A DNA stretch of 64,000 nucleotides from Orientia tsutsugamushi (GTDB lineage: Bacteria; Pseudomonadota; Alphaproteobacteria; Rickettsiales; Rickettsiaceae), in NCBI RefSeq assembly GCF_900327275.1, contig NZ_LS398548.1, positions 1,736,001 through 1,800,000 on the forward strand, written 5' to 3'. Below are positions 28,860 to 39,059 of this stretch, one piece after another. The position numbers and the translations under genes were made by a program. Under the pieces are notes generated by a model. The model was not told where the DNA came from and ran no database searches. It saw nothing but the letters and a program-made list of their open reading frames with translations. Positions within the stretch are counted from its first letter, which is position 1. Each line of letters opens with the position of its first letter.

Positions 28860-30362
28860 ATGGTTAATCCTATCAATGCTGAAGTGTTAAGAGTTGTTAA
28901 TTATATTGCTAGAGATAAGGATATTTCACAAGATGCCTTAATATCAATTGTAGAGGAAATGATTCAATTGATTAGTAAAAAAATATATGGCGCTGAGCAT
29001 AACATTAAGGTTGAAATTAATAAAAAAAGCGGTGAATGTAAGTTATATAGAGTGCTTGATGTAGTTGAAGAAACAGAAGATATGTACTCTCAAATCTCTT
29101 TAAATGATGCTTTACAACTTAATGCTAATATCAAGGTTGGAGAACAAATTTTTGAAACTCTTCCTCCTATAAATCTTGGCAGAGTTTCTGCTCAAACTGC
29201 TAGACACTTTATTGCTCAAAAGATTGCAGAAATAGAGAGAAGAAAGCAATATTTAGAAGTTAAAGATAGAGTCGGAGAAATAATTACTGTAATAGTTTCC
29301 AGAATTGATGCAGGTAATATAATAGGAGAGTTTGGTGGAGTAGAAGTTATTATTCCAAGAGATCAATTAATAAAAAGCGAAGCTTATAAAAAGAACGATA
29401 GAGTTAAAGCATATGTACAAAGAGTAAATGAAGAGCTAAAAGGTCCTCTAATGTTTTTGTCTAGGACTGATAATCAAATGTTGGTTAAGCTATTAGAAAT
29501 GGAGGTTCCAGAAATTTATGAAGGTACAATTATTATTAAAGCAGTAGCAAGAGATCCAGGATCAAGAGCTAAAGTTGCAGTTTTTTCACCTGATTCATCC
29601 ATTGATGCTGTTGGATCATGTATAGGGATGAGAGGCAACAGAATTAAAAATATTTCTCATGAACTTGCCGGAGAAAGAATTAATGTTATAAAGTGGAGCC
29701 AAGATATTGCAGGCTTTGCTATTAATGCTATGTCGCCAGTACAAATAACAAAAGTAATCATTGATGAGTCTAGACGTTTAATTGAGTTGATAGTATCTGC
29801 TAATCAGCTTAGCATTGCTATTGGACGACGCGGGCAAAATGTTAGACTTGTATCTAAACTTTTAAGTTGGAATATTGATATTATTACTGAAGAGCAAGAA
29901 TCATCACGTAGAACAGATGAATTCACTTCTGCTACGGATTTATTCACAAAAAATTTAGGAATTGATGAAATGTTAGCTCAATTATTAGTAGCTGAAGGAT
30001 TCATCTCGATCGAGCAAATAGCTCATGCTGATCTTAATGCTCTGACTAGTATTGATAAACTTAATTCTGAGTTAGTGCTTGAATTGCAACAAAAAGCAAT
30101 AGATTATGTTAATAATCAAAATAAACTTATTCTTACGAAACTAGAGGAGCTAGGAGTAGAGCAAGAGTTATTAGAAACTTTAGAGATTCCATTAGAATCT
30201 TTTATAACTCTTGCAGAGAATGGTATTAAGAATTTAGAAGATCTTGAAGAACTTACATTTAGCGAGTTTAACACTTTAGTACAGAATAATTGCCTGAGCG
30301 AAGAAGAGTTTAATTATATTATTTTAACTAATAAAAAACGTTTAACTGATTCAGTGGAGTAA
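28860..30362 (+). CDS. nusA: Transcription elongation/termination factor NusA
   Basis: Binds RNA polymerase and modulates pausing, termination and antitermination. 500 residues. N-terminal domain (1-125) ending FIAQKIAEIERR, S1 domain (about 135-200, GNIIGEFGGVEVIIPRDQL), two KH domains (GSCIGMRGNRIKNISHEL; IAIGRRGQNVRLVSKL) and acidic C-terminal repeats (EMLAQLLVAEGF). A GGAGATATAAAT site precedes the start. Confidence 0.96.
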   Translation: MVNPINAEVLRVVNYIARDKDISQDALISIVEEMIQLISKKIYGAEHNIKVEINKKSGECKLYRVLDVVEETEDMYSQISLNDALQLNANIKVGEQIFETLPPINLGRVSAQTARHFIAQKIAEIERRKQYLEVKDRVGEIITVIVSRIDAGNIIGEFGGVEVIIPRDQLIKSEAYKKNDRVKAYVQRVNEELKGPLMFLSRTDNQMLVKLLEMEVPEIYEGTIIIKAVARDPGSRAKVAVFSPDSSIDAVGSCIGMRGNRIKNISHELAGERINVIKWSQDIAGFAINAMSPVQITKVIIDESRRLIELIVSANQLSIAIGRRGQNVRLVSKLLSWNIDIITEEQESSRRTDEFTSATDLFTKNLGIDEMLAQLLVAEGFISIEQIAHADLNALTSIDKLNSELVLELQQKAIDYVNNQNKLILTKLEELGVEQELLETLEIPLESFITLAENGIKNLEDLEELTFSEFNTLVQNNCLSEEEFNYIILTNKKRLTDSVE

Positions 30363-30611
30363 TATACTCCTGAATAAATATATAAACTTAAGTAGCTAGT
30401 TGTTAATTTATTTAATAATAAGTGGTTCACTATAATAAATATTGCTGTATAATAAAAAAGCTAATTTAAAGCAATATTTAGATTTATTAGATGCAGCAAA
30501 TAAAATACTAGTACAAAATACTCAGTACTTTAAGTTAAAAAATCCTGTTTAATAATAAAAGTACATTAAATTTACATAATAACAAAGCAATATTACAAGC
30601 AGTAAATAATT
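30363..30611. other. Intergenic between nusA and infB
   Basis: 249 bases where many bacteria encode a short YlxR-like protein. No such frame is present; only a trace-like LNQYLDLLDAANKILVQN reading that is not open at either end. May be the remnant of a lost ORF or just spacer. Confidence 0.35.
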
Positions 30612-33152
30612 ATGACAGATAAGCACAATGAAGAAGGAAAAGACAAAAAACTGAAGTTGCCATCTAAAATGATTATTGGCAAGCACGTAGATTCTAAAAA
30701 ATTTAAAACTAGCTACTTCACTTCTCATAATAATAGCATTACAGTCGAAATTAAGGGTGGTAGAAAGTTTAGCAGTAGCTCTTCATTGCCGCATAAAATT
30801 AATACACAAATTTCAACTATAGATGAATTCAATGAAAAAATCAGTCTTTTAAAAAAAGCTGCTTCATTTGCTAAAAGCGAAGAATATAGAAGCAACGTTA
30901 CTAATTTCACTCCTACAGTAGAAGTAACAGAACAGCAAACAAAAGCAGAAACTTCAACTAATATCAACTCAGAACAAACAATAAAAAATAATTCACATCA
31001 AAGCAGCAGCAATACCATAGAAACAACTCAAGAACAAAAACAAAATGATGATCTTTCTTTAAACATTACACCTGTTGAAGCTATAACACAGCCGGAACCT
31101 AATCAAAAAATCTTACAAAATCAGCAAAATAGCAGCAGTATATCTTTGAATTCTATTATCTCTAAACCGCAAAATAAGTCATCTATCGAGAATAATGTTG
31201 AGTTTGAAACAGAAGCATCAACTAAATCTAGTGCTATCTGGACTAAAAAAAATAATAGTGCAAAACCTAAGAAATCAGATATTTATCAAATGTTGGATAG
31301 TGATTCTAAGTCTAAGACTAGAAGTTTTGCAGCTATTAAACGAGCTAGAGATAAAGAAAAGCGTAAGTTGCAAAATAATGATCTTACAAAAAAAATATAT
31401 CGCGAAGTTATTATACCGGATACCATTACTGTTAATGAGCTAGCATTACGTATGTCAGAAAAACTTTCGGACGTAATGCAATCCCTTTTAAAACTTGGAA
31501 TTAAAGCTAATATAAATCAAAGTATAGATGTTGATACAGCAGAACTAATTGCTATTAGCTTAGGGCATTCTGTAAAAAGAATTCAAGATTCTGATGTAGA
31601 AAATATTTTGCACTCAGATAAAGATACACAGGAGTCATTATTACCTAGAGCGCCTGTTATAACAGTAATGGGGCATGTAGATCATGGTAAAACTTGTTTA
31701 TTGGACGCATTAAGGTCAACTGATGTAATAAGCACAGAAGCTGGAGGTATAACGCAACATATTGGAGCATATAAGGTCAATCTACCTAACAATAAATCAA
31801 TAACGTTCATTGATACTCCTGGACATGAAGCTTTCAGCGAAATACGAACTAGAGGAGCTAAGGTTACTGACATTGTAGTATTAGTTATTGCTGCTAATGA
31901 TGGTATCAAACCTCAAACAATAGAAGCAATTAATCATGCCAAAGCTGCTAAAGTACCTATATTAGTAGCAATTAATAAAATTGATGCTCCAGATGCCAAT
32001 CCTGATAAAGTTAAAAACGCTCTGCTGGCTCACAATATAGTACCAGAAGATTTAGGAGGAGAAACACTTGTAGTTCCAATATCTGCATTAAAAAAAATCA
32101 ATCTTGACAAACTTGAAGAAGCAATTTTGTTGCTTGCCGATATGCTCGAGCTTAAAGCTAATCCAAATGCCTTAGCATCAGGCACAGTTATTGAATCTCA
32201 AGTTGATCATAAAAGCGGCGTAATAGCTACTATACTAGTTCAGCGCGGAACTTTAAAAATTGGAGATATCTTAATAGCTGGCAATGGTTTTGGTAAAGTA
32301 AAAAGAATGATCAATGATAAAAACCAGCAAGTAAATTATGCTTATCCATCAGATCCAGTTAAAATACTTGGATTAAGCCAAATACCCAATGCTGGAGATG
32401 CAGTTGCAGTAGTTCAAAATGAAAAGCAAGCCCGTAGTATAGTTGATTATCGTATCAGAAAAGCTAAAGAAGAACAAGATCTTAAGGTTCATAATATTTC
32501 TTTAGAAGAGCTCCTTAAACAAGCATCTGCAAACCAATGTAAGGAGCTATCTTTAATTTTAAAAACTGATGTTCATGGCTCTCTTGAAGCTATTGTAGCT
32601 AGTATAAATAAAATTGTTAATGATGAAGTCAAAATCAAGATTCTGCATGCAGCTGTTGGAGTTATTAATGAATCTGATATAATATTAGCTAATGCTTCTA
32701 ATGCAACTATTCTAGGGTTTAATGTTAAAATTGATTCTGCAGCTAGCATTAAAGCAGAAAGAAATAAAACAAATATTAAATATTATTCTATAATATATGA
32801 CTTAATTGACTATGTTAAGAGCGCTATATCAGGTATGTTATCACCTATTATTCATGAAGAATATACTGGTAGCGCAGAAGTAAGAGCTGTATTTAATATT
32901 ACTAAAGTTGGTAAGATAGCTGGGTGTTATGTTACTAAAGGATACATTCAGCGTAATAGCAAAGTTAAATTGCTTAGAAATAACGAAGTGATTTTTAGTG
33001 GGCCATTGCAAACCTTAAAACGTTTTAAAGAACATACTAAAGAAGTAAAAGAGGGATTTGAGTGTGGAATAGAGTTAGCTAATTATTATGATATCAATGT
33101 AGGAGATATAATTGAAGCATTTGTAGTAACAGAGGAAAAAGCTAAACTTTAA
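30612..33152 (+). CDS. infB: Translation initiation factor IF-2
   Basis: GTPase that places initiator tRNA on the ribosome. 846 residues. N-terminal low-complexity region rich in Asn, Gln, Ser and Lys (1-250), IF2_N domain (about 270-330: TITVNELALRMSEKLSDVM), then the G domain with GHVDHGKTCLLDALR (G1), GGITQHIGAYKV (G2), IDTPGHEAFSEIRTRGAK (G3), NKIDAPDANPDK (G4) and SAL (G5), followed by domains II-IV ending FVVTEEKAKL. The N-terminal segment is variable between species. Confidence 0.97.
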   Translation: MTDKHNEEGKDKKLKLPSKMIIGKHVDSKKFKTSYFTSHNNSITVEIKGGRKFSSSSSLPHKINTQISTIDEFNEKISLLKKAASFAKSEEYRSNVTNFTPTVEVTEQQTKAETSTNINSEQTIKNNSHQSSSNTIETTQEQKQNDDLSLNITPVEAITQPEPNQKILQNQQNSSSISLNSIISKPQNKSSIENNVEFETEASTKSSAIWTKKNNSAKPKKSDIYQMLDSDSKSKTRSFAAIKRARDKEKRKLQNNDLTKKIYREVIIPDTITVNELALRMSEKLSDVMQSLLKLGIKANINQSIDVDTAELIAISLGHSVKRIQDSDVENILHSDKDTQESLLPRAPVITVMGHVDHGKTCLLDALRSTDVISTEAGGITQHIGAYKVNLPNNKSITFIDTPGHEAFSEIRTRGAKVTDIVVLVIAANDGIKPQTIEAINHAKAAKVPILVAINKIDAPDANPDKVKNALLAHNIVPEDLGGETLVVPISALKKINLDKLEEAILLLADMLELKANPNALASGTVIESQVDHKSGVIATILVQRGTLKIGDILIAGNGFGKVKRMINDKNQQVNYAYPSDPVKILGLSQIPNAGDAVAVVQNEKQARSIVDYRIRKAKEEQDLKVHNISLEELLKQASANQCKELSLILKTDVHGSLEAIVASINKIVNDEVKIKILHAAVGVINESDIILANASNATILGFNVKIDSAASIKAERNKTNIKYYSIIYDLIDYVKSAISGMLSPIIHEEYTGSAEVRAVFNITKVGKIAGCYVTKGYIQRNSKVKLLRNNEVIFSGPLQTLKRFKEHTKEVKEGFECGIELANYYDINVGDIIEAFVVTEEKAKL

Positions 33153-33182
33153 CTCATTGACTAATGCTAATAATGAATTGTT

Positions 33183-33545
33183 ATGAAGAAAATATATCAA
33201 GCAAAATCATATAAGACTTTAAGAACTGCTAATATGATAAGACTAGCTTTAATTGATGTTCTGCACTCAAATAAACTACATACAGATTTATTTGAGTGCA
33301 AGATAACTGTTACAAAAGTTGTAGCTCAAGCTAGTCAAGGAATGTATCACTGCTACATTTTACCATTTAGCAATTCAAAACTATCTCAAGATAAACTTAT
33401 GCATGCTATTAATGATTCTCTTCCTATAATTAGGAGAATGATTACGCAAAAAATTAATTTAAAATACTCACCAGAATTAAGAATTTTCTATGATTATGGA
33501 TTTGATAATGCTGCAAATGTAGATAAAATTTTAAAATCATTATGA
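33183..33545 (+). CDS. rbfA: Ribosome-binding factor A
   Basis: Cold-shock-type 30S maturation factor that binds 16S rRNA helix region. 120 residues. KH-like fold with the conserved SYKTLRTANMIRLALIDVLH start, VTKVVAQASQGMYHCYILPF and LPIIRRMITQKINLKYSPEL, RIFYDYGFDNAANVDKIL. Ends four bases before an IS5-type element, so read-through transcription would run antisense through it. Confidence 0.93.
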   Translation: MKKIYQAKSYKTLRTANMIRLALIDVLHSNKLHTDLFECKITVTKVVAQASQGMYHCYILPFSNSKLSQDKLMHAINDSLPIIRRMITQKINLKYSPELRIFYDYGFDNAANVDKILKSL

Positions 33546-33548
33546 TAA

Positions 33549-34460
33549 TAGACCTCTTTCGAAACTGATTAAGGTAGTTCAAAATTATAAATGCCAGAGA
33601 TCAAATTAAATCTAAGACCGAATCTTTTACGTTTATTTCGATATTTATCAGCAATAATCTTGAACCGTTTTAGCATAGCAATAACGTTTTCATTCACAAC
33701 CATTTCTCCTGCTAACCTACGATTATTCTTTTTATCATTTTTAGTTAAAGGATTTTTCTTGCTTTTTTTCTTTGGTAATTTAGAATTATTGTGAATTTTT
33801 TGTATACCTTGATATCCTGTATCAGTAATCGCTTTAACTTTAGAATGAATAAGAATTTTGGATTCCTTAAATAATTTAAAGTCATGTTTTTTACCGTTAG
33901 AAAAATCTGTACATATTACTTGGTGCGTTTTCTTGTCTACAACTATTTGAGTTTTTAGTGTATGCCTTTTCTTCTTCCATGAATAATAGAATTTTTGTTT
34001 TTTTAGGTCTTTCTATAGGAGTCTCAGTAGCATCAATCAAGACTACTTCATAATTCATATCACTCGTCATTAGAGCTTTGCGACCTAGAAGAGCAAAGTT
34101 TGAGTGTTTAACTAGGGTGTCTTCTACCCATTTTATATCTTTATATATATGCTGAACTTTCACTAATCCCATAGTTCTGGCCTATATGGAAATAAGTACG
34201 GTATTCTCTAAGATATTCTAAAACAATCAGCAACTGTTCCTCCAAATTGAGCTTATTTTTACGCCCACCTTTTGATTTCTTAAGACCGTCAGCTTTCCTC
34301 AAAATATCCACTATCTTTGAAAATGTCCCCTTCCTTACTCCTGTTAATCGACTAAATTTTTCATCCTTTAACTCTTTAATCTGATCGAACTTCATTATTA
34401 CCTCAAATCAGATCTTTATAACACTATTCTACATCATTCTCTAGTTTCGAAAGAAGTCTA
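33549..34460 (-). mobile_element. IS5-type insertion sequence, copy C
   Basis: 912 bp with ends TAGACCTCTTTCGAAACTGA and the complement of TAGACTTCTTTCGAAACTAG. Minus-strand transposase starts MKFDQIKELKDEKFSRLTGV, VRKGTFSKIVDILRKADGL (34395 on), the only one of the three copies with an intact start region. It breaks near 34140-34172 and again at the same A7 run (complement of 33998-34004) as copy B. Inserted right after rbfA and next to an orphan kinase fragment. Confidence 0.8.
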
Positions 34461-34710
34461 TTATTTATTAGCAATTCTGTGTTAAATATTTCAATCATTA
34501 CATTTGTTGATGCTATGTATTGTCTAAACAAAAAAATCACTCCATTTAGAGAAGCTATTATATTTATTTTTTCTGTCATAGTTATTTACTATTCGCCTAA
34601 AATATTGTATCTAATCTATGAATTTTATGCTTACTTACCTAGATTCTTCTAGCTGGCAGTATAGTTTTTGCATTTCAGTATCTATCTGCTTTATAGATGT
34701 ATGGTTTAAA
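34461..34710 (-). pseudogene. Fragment of the RAGE histidine-kinase-like gene
   Basis: This stretch on the minus strand matches, base for base over much of its length, 40310-40555 of the kinase-like gene at 40237-41013 (for example IIASLNG.IFLFRQYIAST, and the DNA ATAGCTTCTCTAAATGGA). It covers about 80 codons of the linker before the ATPase domain, and is cut exactly where IS5 copy C ends (34460), so the IS or recombination at it trimmed the gene. Confidence 0.75.
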
Positions 34711-34858
34711 ACTACTTAAGTTATTATAAGCCTTTCTCAGAGTGTTAAATTTCGAGTATAGCTACTAAATTGCTACATTTATGCTAAAAAAAATGTGGTT
34801 TTTGATAGCAAAAATTGCCTAAATCACCTGCTATATCTGACATTTTTGGAGGTTAGAA

Positions 34859-36127
34859 ATGGTGCGAGATTTGCGTAATTTTGCAAGCAATAGTTGCAAA
34901 ATTACTAATAATAACAGTAGCAATATAGATATAATAATAATAAAAAAATAATAATAGATCTAGATCTACTGAAGATAAGTTAGTAGAGAATGATCAAAAT
35001 AAAAATGAAGCTCAACAGCAAAATTTGAAGTTTGAATATACGGAATCTGATGATTTTATAGAAATTGAGTTAGTTGGAAATGATCAAAATAAAAATGAAG
35101 ATCAACAGCAACAACAGAATTTGAATTTCTATGAGCTTAGTGATGTTAGTAATAAAAAGCCATCAAACAAGGATTATGAGCAAAATAGTGAGTTAGCAAC
35201 TTCAGCTATTACTAAGGATTCAGAGGTTGAAAAGAATAAATGCTGCCCAAAAGAAAAAGACTAGCAGATTATTATCCACTAACGCCAGAAGATGCAGTTA
35301 TACTGCAACGTATGTCTAGTAGAAGCTTCAACATATACTTCATAAATCAATTACTGTTGAAGTTATCAAATAAATATCCAAACCGTCATTTTGTAAATAA
35401 GATAGCAGTGCTAAACTATATGGCAAAAGACTTAGCAAATGAATTACTAACTACTGAGCAGGCTAATAGCGGAAATTTTAGATTTAATGATGTAGGAAGA
35501 TTTAAAGAACAGTATCTAGCAAATATTGAATCTGGTACAGATCGTAGTATGAAGGCTCAGTTGAAGCGTAAAATAGCTGGAGTCTTTGAAGCAGATATGG
35601 CTTATCAAATTTTAACATCTTGTGATTTTGAGGCAGCGGTTAAAAACAAATATTACATCAAGTTGCTTAAGAATATTACACTGTCAGATCATATTAAATT
35701 CAAGATACTACAGGAGGTACGAGCTGTCCATGGCAACGATATTGAGCAGTTACAAGTTATACCATTTGATGAATCAAAACAGGTTACAAATAGCACAACG
35801 GAGTATCAAAAAACAACAGTTTTACAGCAACAAATAAGTGATGAAGATTACCTTTCAGAACTTAGTAAAGAGCTAGGATCTAACTCTATATTGTTCAAAG
35901 TACGAAAATACATACTTCAACATTACGAATATGAGCAAGTTATTGATAAAATATGGTTTAGTAAATTAGAAGTTGTAAATGAAGATAATGTTAATAAAAA
36001 GATATTCATTAAGGCTCTAACAAGCTTTGCGAATAGCTATATCAAATCAAATTATAAGCTCATTCTAGAGCGTGCTTTTGAAGCTCAAGGATTTTCATTT
36101 GAATTAGTTAAGTTTGTAGCAAGTTAG
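34859..36127 (+). pseudogene. RAGE replication-like protein with C-terminal DnaA_N-like domain, two frameshifts
   Basis: Strong ribosome site (GGAGG) then ATG at 34859 (MVRDLRNFASNSCKITNN). The frame is lost in the run ATAATAATAATAAAAAAATAATAAT near 34945, continues in another frame as an acidic Gln/Asn-rich segment (35025-35262: NDQNKNEDQQQQQNLNF), then returns to the original frame from about 35235 as KRKRLADYYPLTPEDAVILQ. The last 80 residues (KIWFSKLEVVNEDNVNK, SFANSYIKSNYKLILERAFE) follow the pattern of the DnaA N-terminal domain, as in plasmid/RAGE replication proteins. The 295-codon 3' part is open and could be made from ATG 35240. The DnaA_N call is by pattern, moderate. Confidence 0.6.
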
Positions 36128-36598
36128 GTTAATGATTAATAGCTGTGAAATACAAAGTTCTACTCAGAATAAAATTATGGTGCTTTATTTATTTCTTTGT
36201 TATATTGTAAGTTATATGATAATTATTATAATAGATTGCGAAGGTTCAAAAGGGTAAAAATTCATGAATAATTATTTATCATTTAGCATTTTACTGCTAA
36301 GCAAAGTTGTACTGAAGATTATATTACAATAGTGATAGTATAATTTTAGGAGTAAAAATATGTCTGAATCTAAGGCTAAATATGCTTTAGTTGCCATACT
36401 TTCTATTCATATAGTTTAGCATACTTTTTATATCAAACTCTGATTTATTAGAGCCAACTTGAATTTATTAAGTTAACTATTTGTTCATTTTTCCTGTTGC
36501 TTTATCATATTTTACAATTTTCTTAATTGACTTTAGAAATTTTTACAATTATACATTTAATATAAAACTTTAAATATAGATTAAGAATTATTAAATAT
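36128..36598. other. Intergenic before the ankyrin-like gene
   Basis: 470 bases. A short frame with a plausible ribosome site (TTAGGAG, ATG at 36360) encodes only MSESKAKYALVAILSIHIV and is probably the stub of a lost gene. No RNA gene or IS end recognised. Confidence 0.35.
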
Positions 36599-38767
36599 AT
36601 GATATCAGATGAAATACGACAAGAAGCTTTTGAATATGTGAAAGCAGGTAATAAGACAGCTCTTCTAAAATTAACAGCCTTGCATCCTGAATTAGTTCAT
36701 ATAAGATATCAAGCAAATGATGATACACTACTCATAAGAGCGTTTAAGTATCTAAGAGAGGACATCATAGAAGACCTATTGATTCTTGGAGCTGATATCA
36801 GTGCTAAAGATAAGCATGATATGCCTGCTACAATGTGGATTTATGCTACTGAACGTACTGATTTAACTACTGAGGAGTACGATAATACTGCATTACGTAT
36901 GTCAAAAAAATATCTTTCTCTAGAAAATGCTAAATCTTATTCAGATGAATACACTAATTTTCTACTAAACGGCGTCAAAGATAAGTTTTCAGTACATTGT
37001 AATAATGACGGATATGATCATACTACTATACTAACAAAAATTATACAGAGAAATTTAGTACAGTCTGCAGAATGGTTTATTAAAAATTTTCAACTTAATA
37101 ATCAAAATGAGATAGCGGAAAGCCTTATAGCAGGTACCATCAGAATGTCTAGCGGTAACTTAACTAGTACTGAAGTAAGAAATGTAGAATTTTTACTAGA
37201 AAAACATTTGAATCTAATAGATGAAAACTCAAAGTGTGCTAATAATTTAGCAGAGATGCTCTTTCAAGAAAAATTCTATACGGAATATACTCGATATGAG
37301 AGGAGTTTTCCTAAATTTAAAAAGTTGCAAAGTGGTCAATCTATTGGACATTATGGAAGTAGTGTTTACCATGATATTCATGTATTAGTTGCAAAGATAC
37401 TAATAAAATTTGGAATTGATTTACAAAAATATGAATCATACGTTGAAAATTTAGCATCTATACATGATAGCCTTATTCCATTATTCTGCGAGAACATGAA
37501 TCCAAAGGATTATAATTCGTACTTTAAAAACCTACCTAATAATGTTAAAGAATTATTGAAGCCAGAGCTTCCTCCTAAGTATCTACAACCATTTTCTTCT
37601 TATACTACAATAGATTCATATGATGTATTTATTAATCGCAAAATGCATAGAAAATTAGACAATGTAGTAATATTGGAATCTACTAAGAAAAAGATATTAC
37701 AGCTTACTAAAGTTAGTAGTATTCTTTCTGCAATAAAACATGCTAAAGATTACGAAGATTTTCATATTTCATATGAAAATTTACCTATTACAATAGATGT
37801 AGTATTAAATAGAATCGATTATCTAAGAAAAAAAGATAATGCTCAAGAATTTGAAAAACAGGAAGTTGAAGCTTTATCAAACTTTATTAGTGATAAAATT
37901 ACCTTATCTGTTACAACTGATGAAGAAGCTATAGATGTATGCAATAGCTTCATAGAATATTTTATGAATAAATGTAACAGCATAACACGTTTTGAAGAGT
38001 TTTTGAATGAAAATATGCTAGAAGATAAAGCTAATAAGGCTCTTAAATCTATACTCTATCAAACAACAGAAGATAGTTTTAAAACAAATGTTTCTAGCTT
38101 AGCAACTAAAATTGTAGAACTAACAGATGGAGTAGTGCTTCCATTGGACATTGATTTTTTAAGTTTAAATAATACTAATTCAAAAATAGTAAATATTGAT
38201 TATGAAAAACAAAGCTTAATTAAAAATAACCTAAAATTGTTCAGTTGTCCAAATACATATCGTATTCCTAATGATGATAAATTAGAAGAATTATCATCAG
38301 ACAAGCATCTGGGCAATAATATTACTGAGTATTATAAAAATCATCCAGAAGCATTTGAGCCAATGTCGATGTTGTTAGATATCGCTTATGATGAAGACAA
38401 GTTATCTAAGCAAGAGGAAGGATTAAGTAATGCATATGCAAATATGAAATCAAAAGCTGAAGAAATGCCATTGTTGGTAGATATTATCATTCGTTGTAAA
38501 GACGAAAAAGATAAAGAGGAGAGTTTAAAAAAATTAACGCAAGTAATATCAGAATTAACACATGAAAATCTAGTTATTCAGGATTCTGTTAATTTATGTA
38601 TGAAATTAAAAAAATGTTTAAATATTACTCCACTTGAGCTATTACTTAAAGAATATCAAGATAAGTATGCTTTATTATTTGAAGAGTATGACAATGTGAT
38701 AAATTTTTGTAATGAGAAATGCATTATCGGTAATGTAGAAATGGAGCCAGGTAGTGTAGATTTATAA
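36599..38767 (+). CDS. Large ankyrin-like RAGE cargo protein, putative effector
   Basis: Intact 722 residues. The N-terminus (about 25-80) reads like two ankyrin repeats: DDTLLIRAFKYLREDIIEDL followed by LILGADISAKDKHDMPATM. The rest is helical and charged with no recognised domain, no signal peptide and no membrane helix. In this group of bacteria many ankyrin-containing proteins are secreted into the host, so an effector role is a reasonable inference but the C-terminus has no obvious F-box-like motif. Family beyond the ankyrin start not recognised. Neighbours are RAGE genes (DnaA_N-like upstream, dam downstream). Confidence 0.6.
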   Translation: MISDEIRQEAFEYVKAGNKTALLKLTALHPELVHIRYQANDDTLLIRAFKYLREDIIEDLLILGADISAKDKHDMPATMWIYATERTDLTTEEYDNTALRMSKKYLSLENAKSYSDEYTNFLLNGVKDKFSVHCNNDGYDHTTILTKIIQRNLVQSAEWFIKNFQLNNQNEIAESLIAGTIRMSSGNLTSTEVRNVEFLLEKHLNLIDENSKCANNLAEMLFQEKFYTEYTRYERSFPKFKKLQSGQSIGHYGSSVYHDIHVLVAKILIKFGIDLQKYESYVENLASIHDSLIPLFCENMNPKDYNSYFKNLPNNVKELLKPELPPKYLQPFSSYTTIDSYDVFINRKMHRKLDNVVILESTKKKILQLTKVSSILSAIKHAKDYEDFHISYENLPITIDVVLNRIDYLRKKDNAQEFEKQEVEALSNFISDKITLSVTTDEEAIDVCNSFIEYFMNKCNSITRFEEFLNENMLEDKANKALKSILYQTTEDSFKTNVSSLATKIVELTDGVVLPLDIDFLSLNNTNSKIVNIDYEKQSLIKNNLKLFSCPNTYRIPNDDKLEELSSDKHLGNNITEYYKNHPEAFEPMSMLLDIAYDEDKLSKQEEGLSNAYANMKSKAEEMPLLVDIIIRCKDEKDKEESLKKLTQVISELTHENLVIQDSVNLCMKLKKCLNITPLELLLKEYQDKYALLFEEYDNVINFCNEKCIIGNVEMEPGSVDL

Positions 38768-38962
38768 AAGGCTTGTAAAATAACTTGGCTTAGTTTTATA
38801 AGAGGTATATTAAATTTATTAAATACAAAGTTTGATATAAGAAAGGTGTTGAAATATATGAAAGATAAGGATTATAGGATTTTTTGCTTTTATGGATAGT
38901 GTTAAACATTATTTTTTCTTGATAATGTGCTTTCTATTAAGTATAAAATCTTTACTAGAGCC

Positions 38963-38991
38963 AGCATAACAGTTATGCTTTTTTCTTTTTT
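38963..38991 (+). terminator. Possible rho-independent terminator
   Basis: AGCATAAC-A-GTTATGCT (38963-38979) forms a stem with a small loop followed by TTTTTCTTTTTT. It is 200 bases after the ankyrin-like gene and would stop transcription on the plus strand before the oppositely directed dam gene. Confidence 0.4.
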
Positions 38992-39059
38992 GAATCTAGT
39001 AGTTTTTAATATGGATTTTTTATTCTTATCTTTTTTCTATTTTTTATATCGAACTATGA

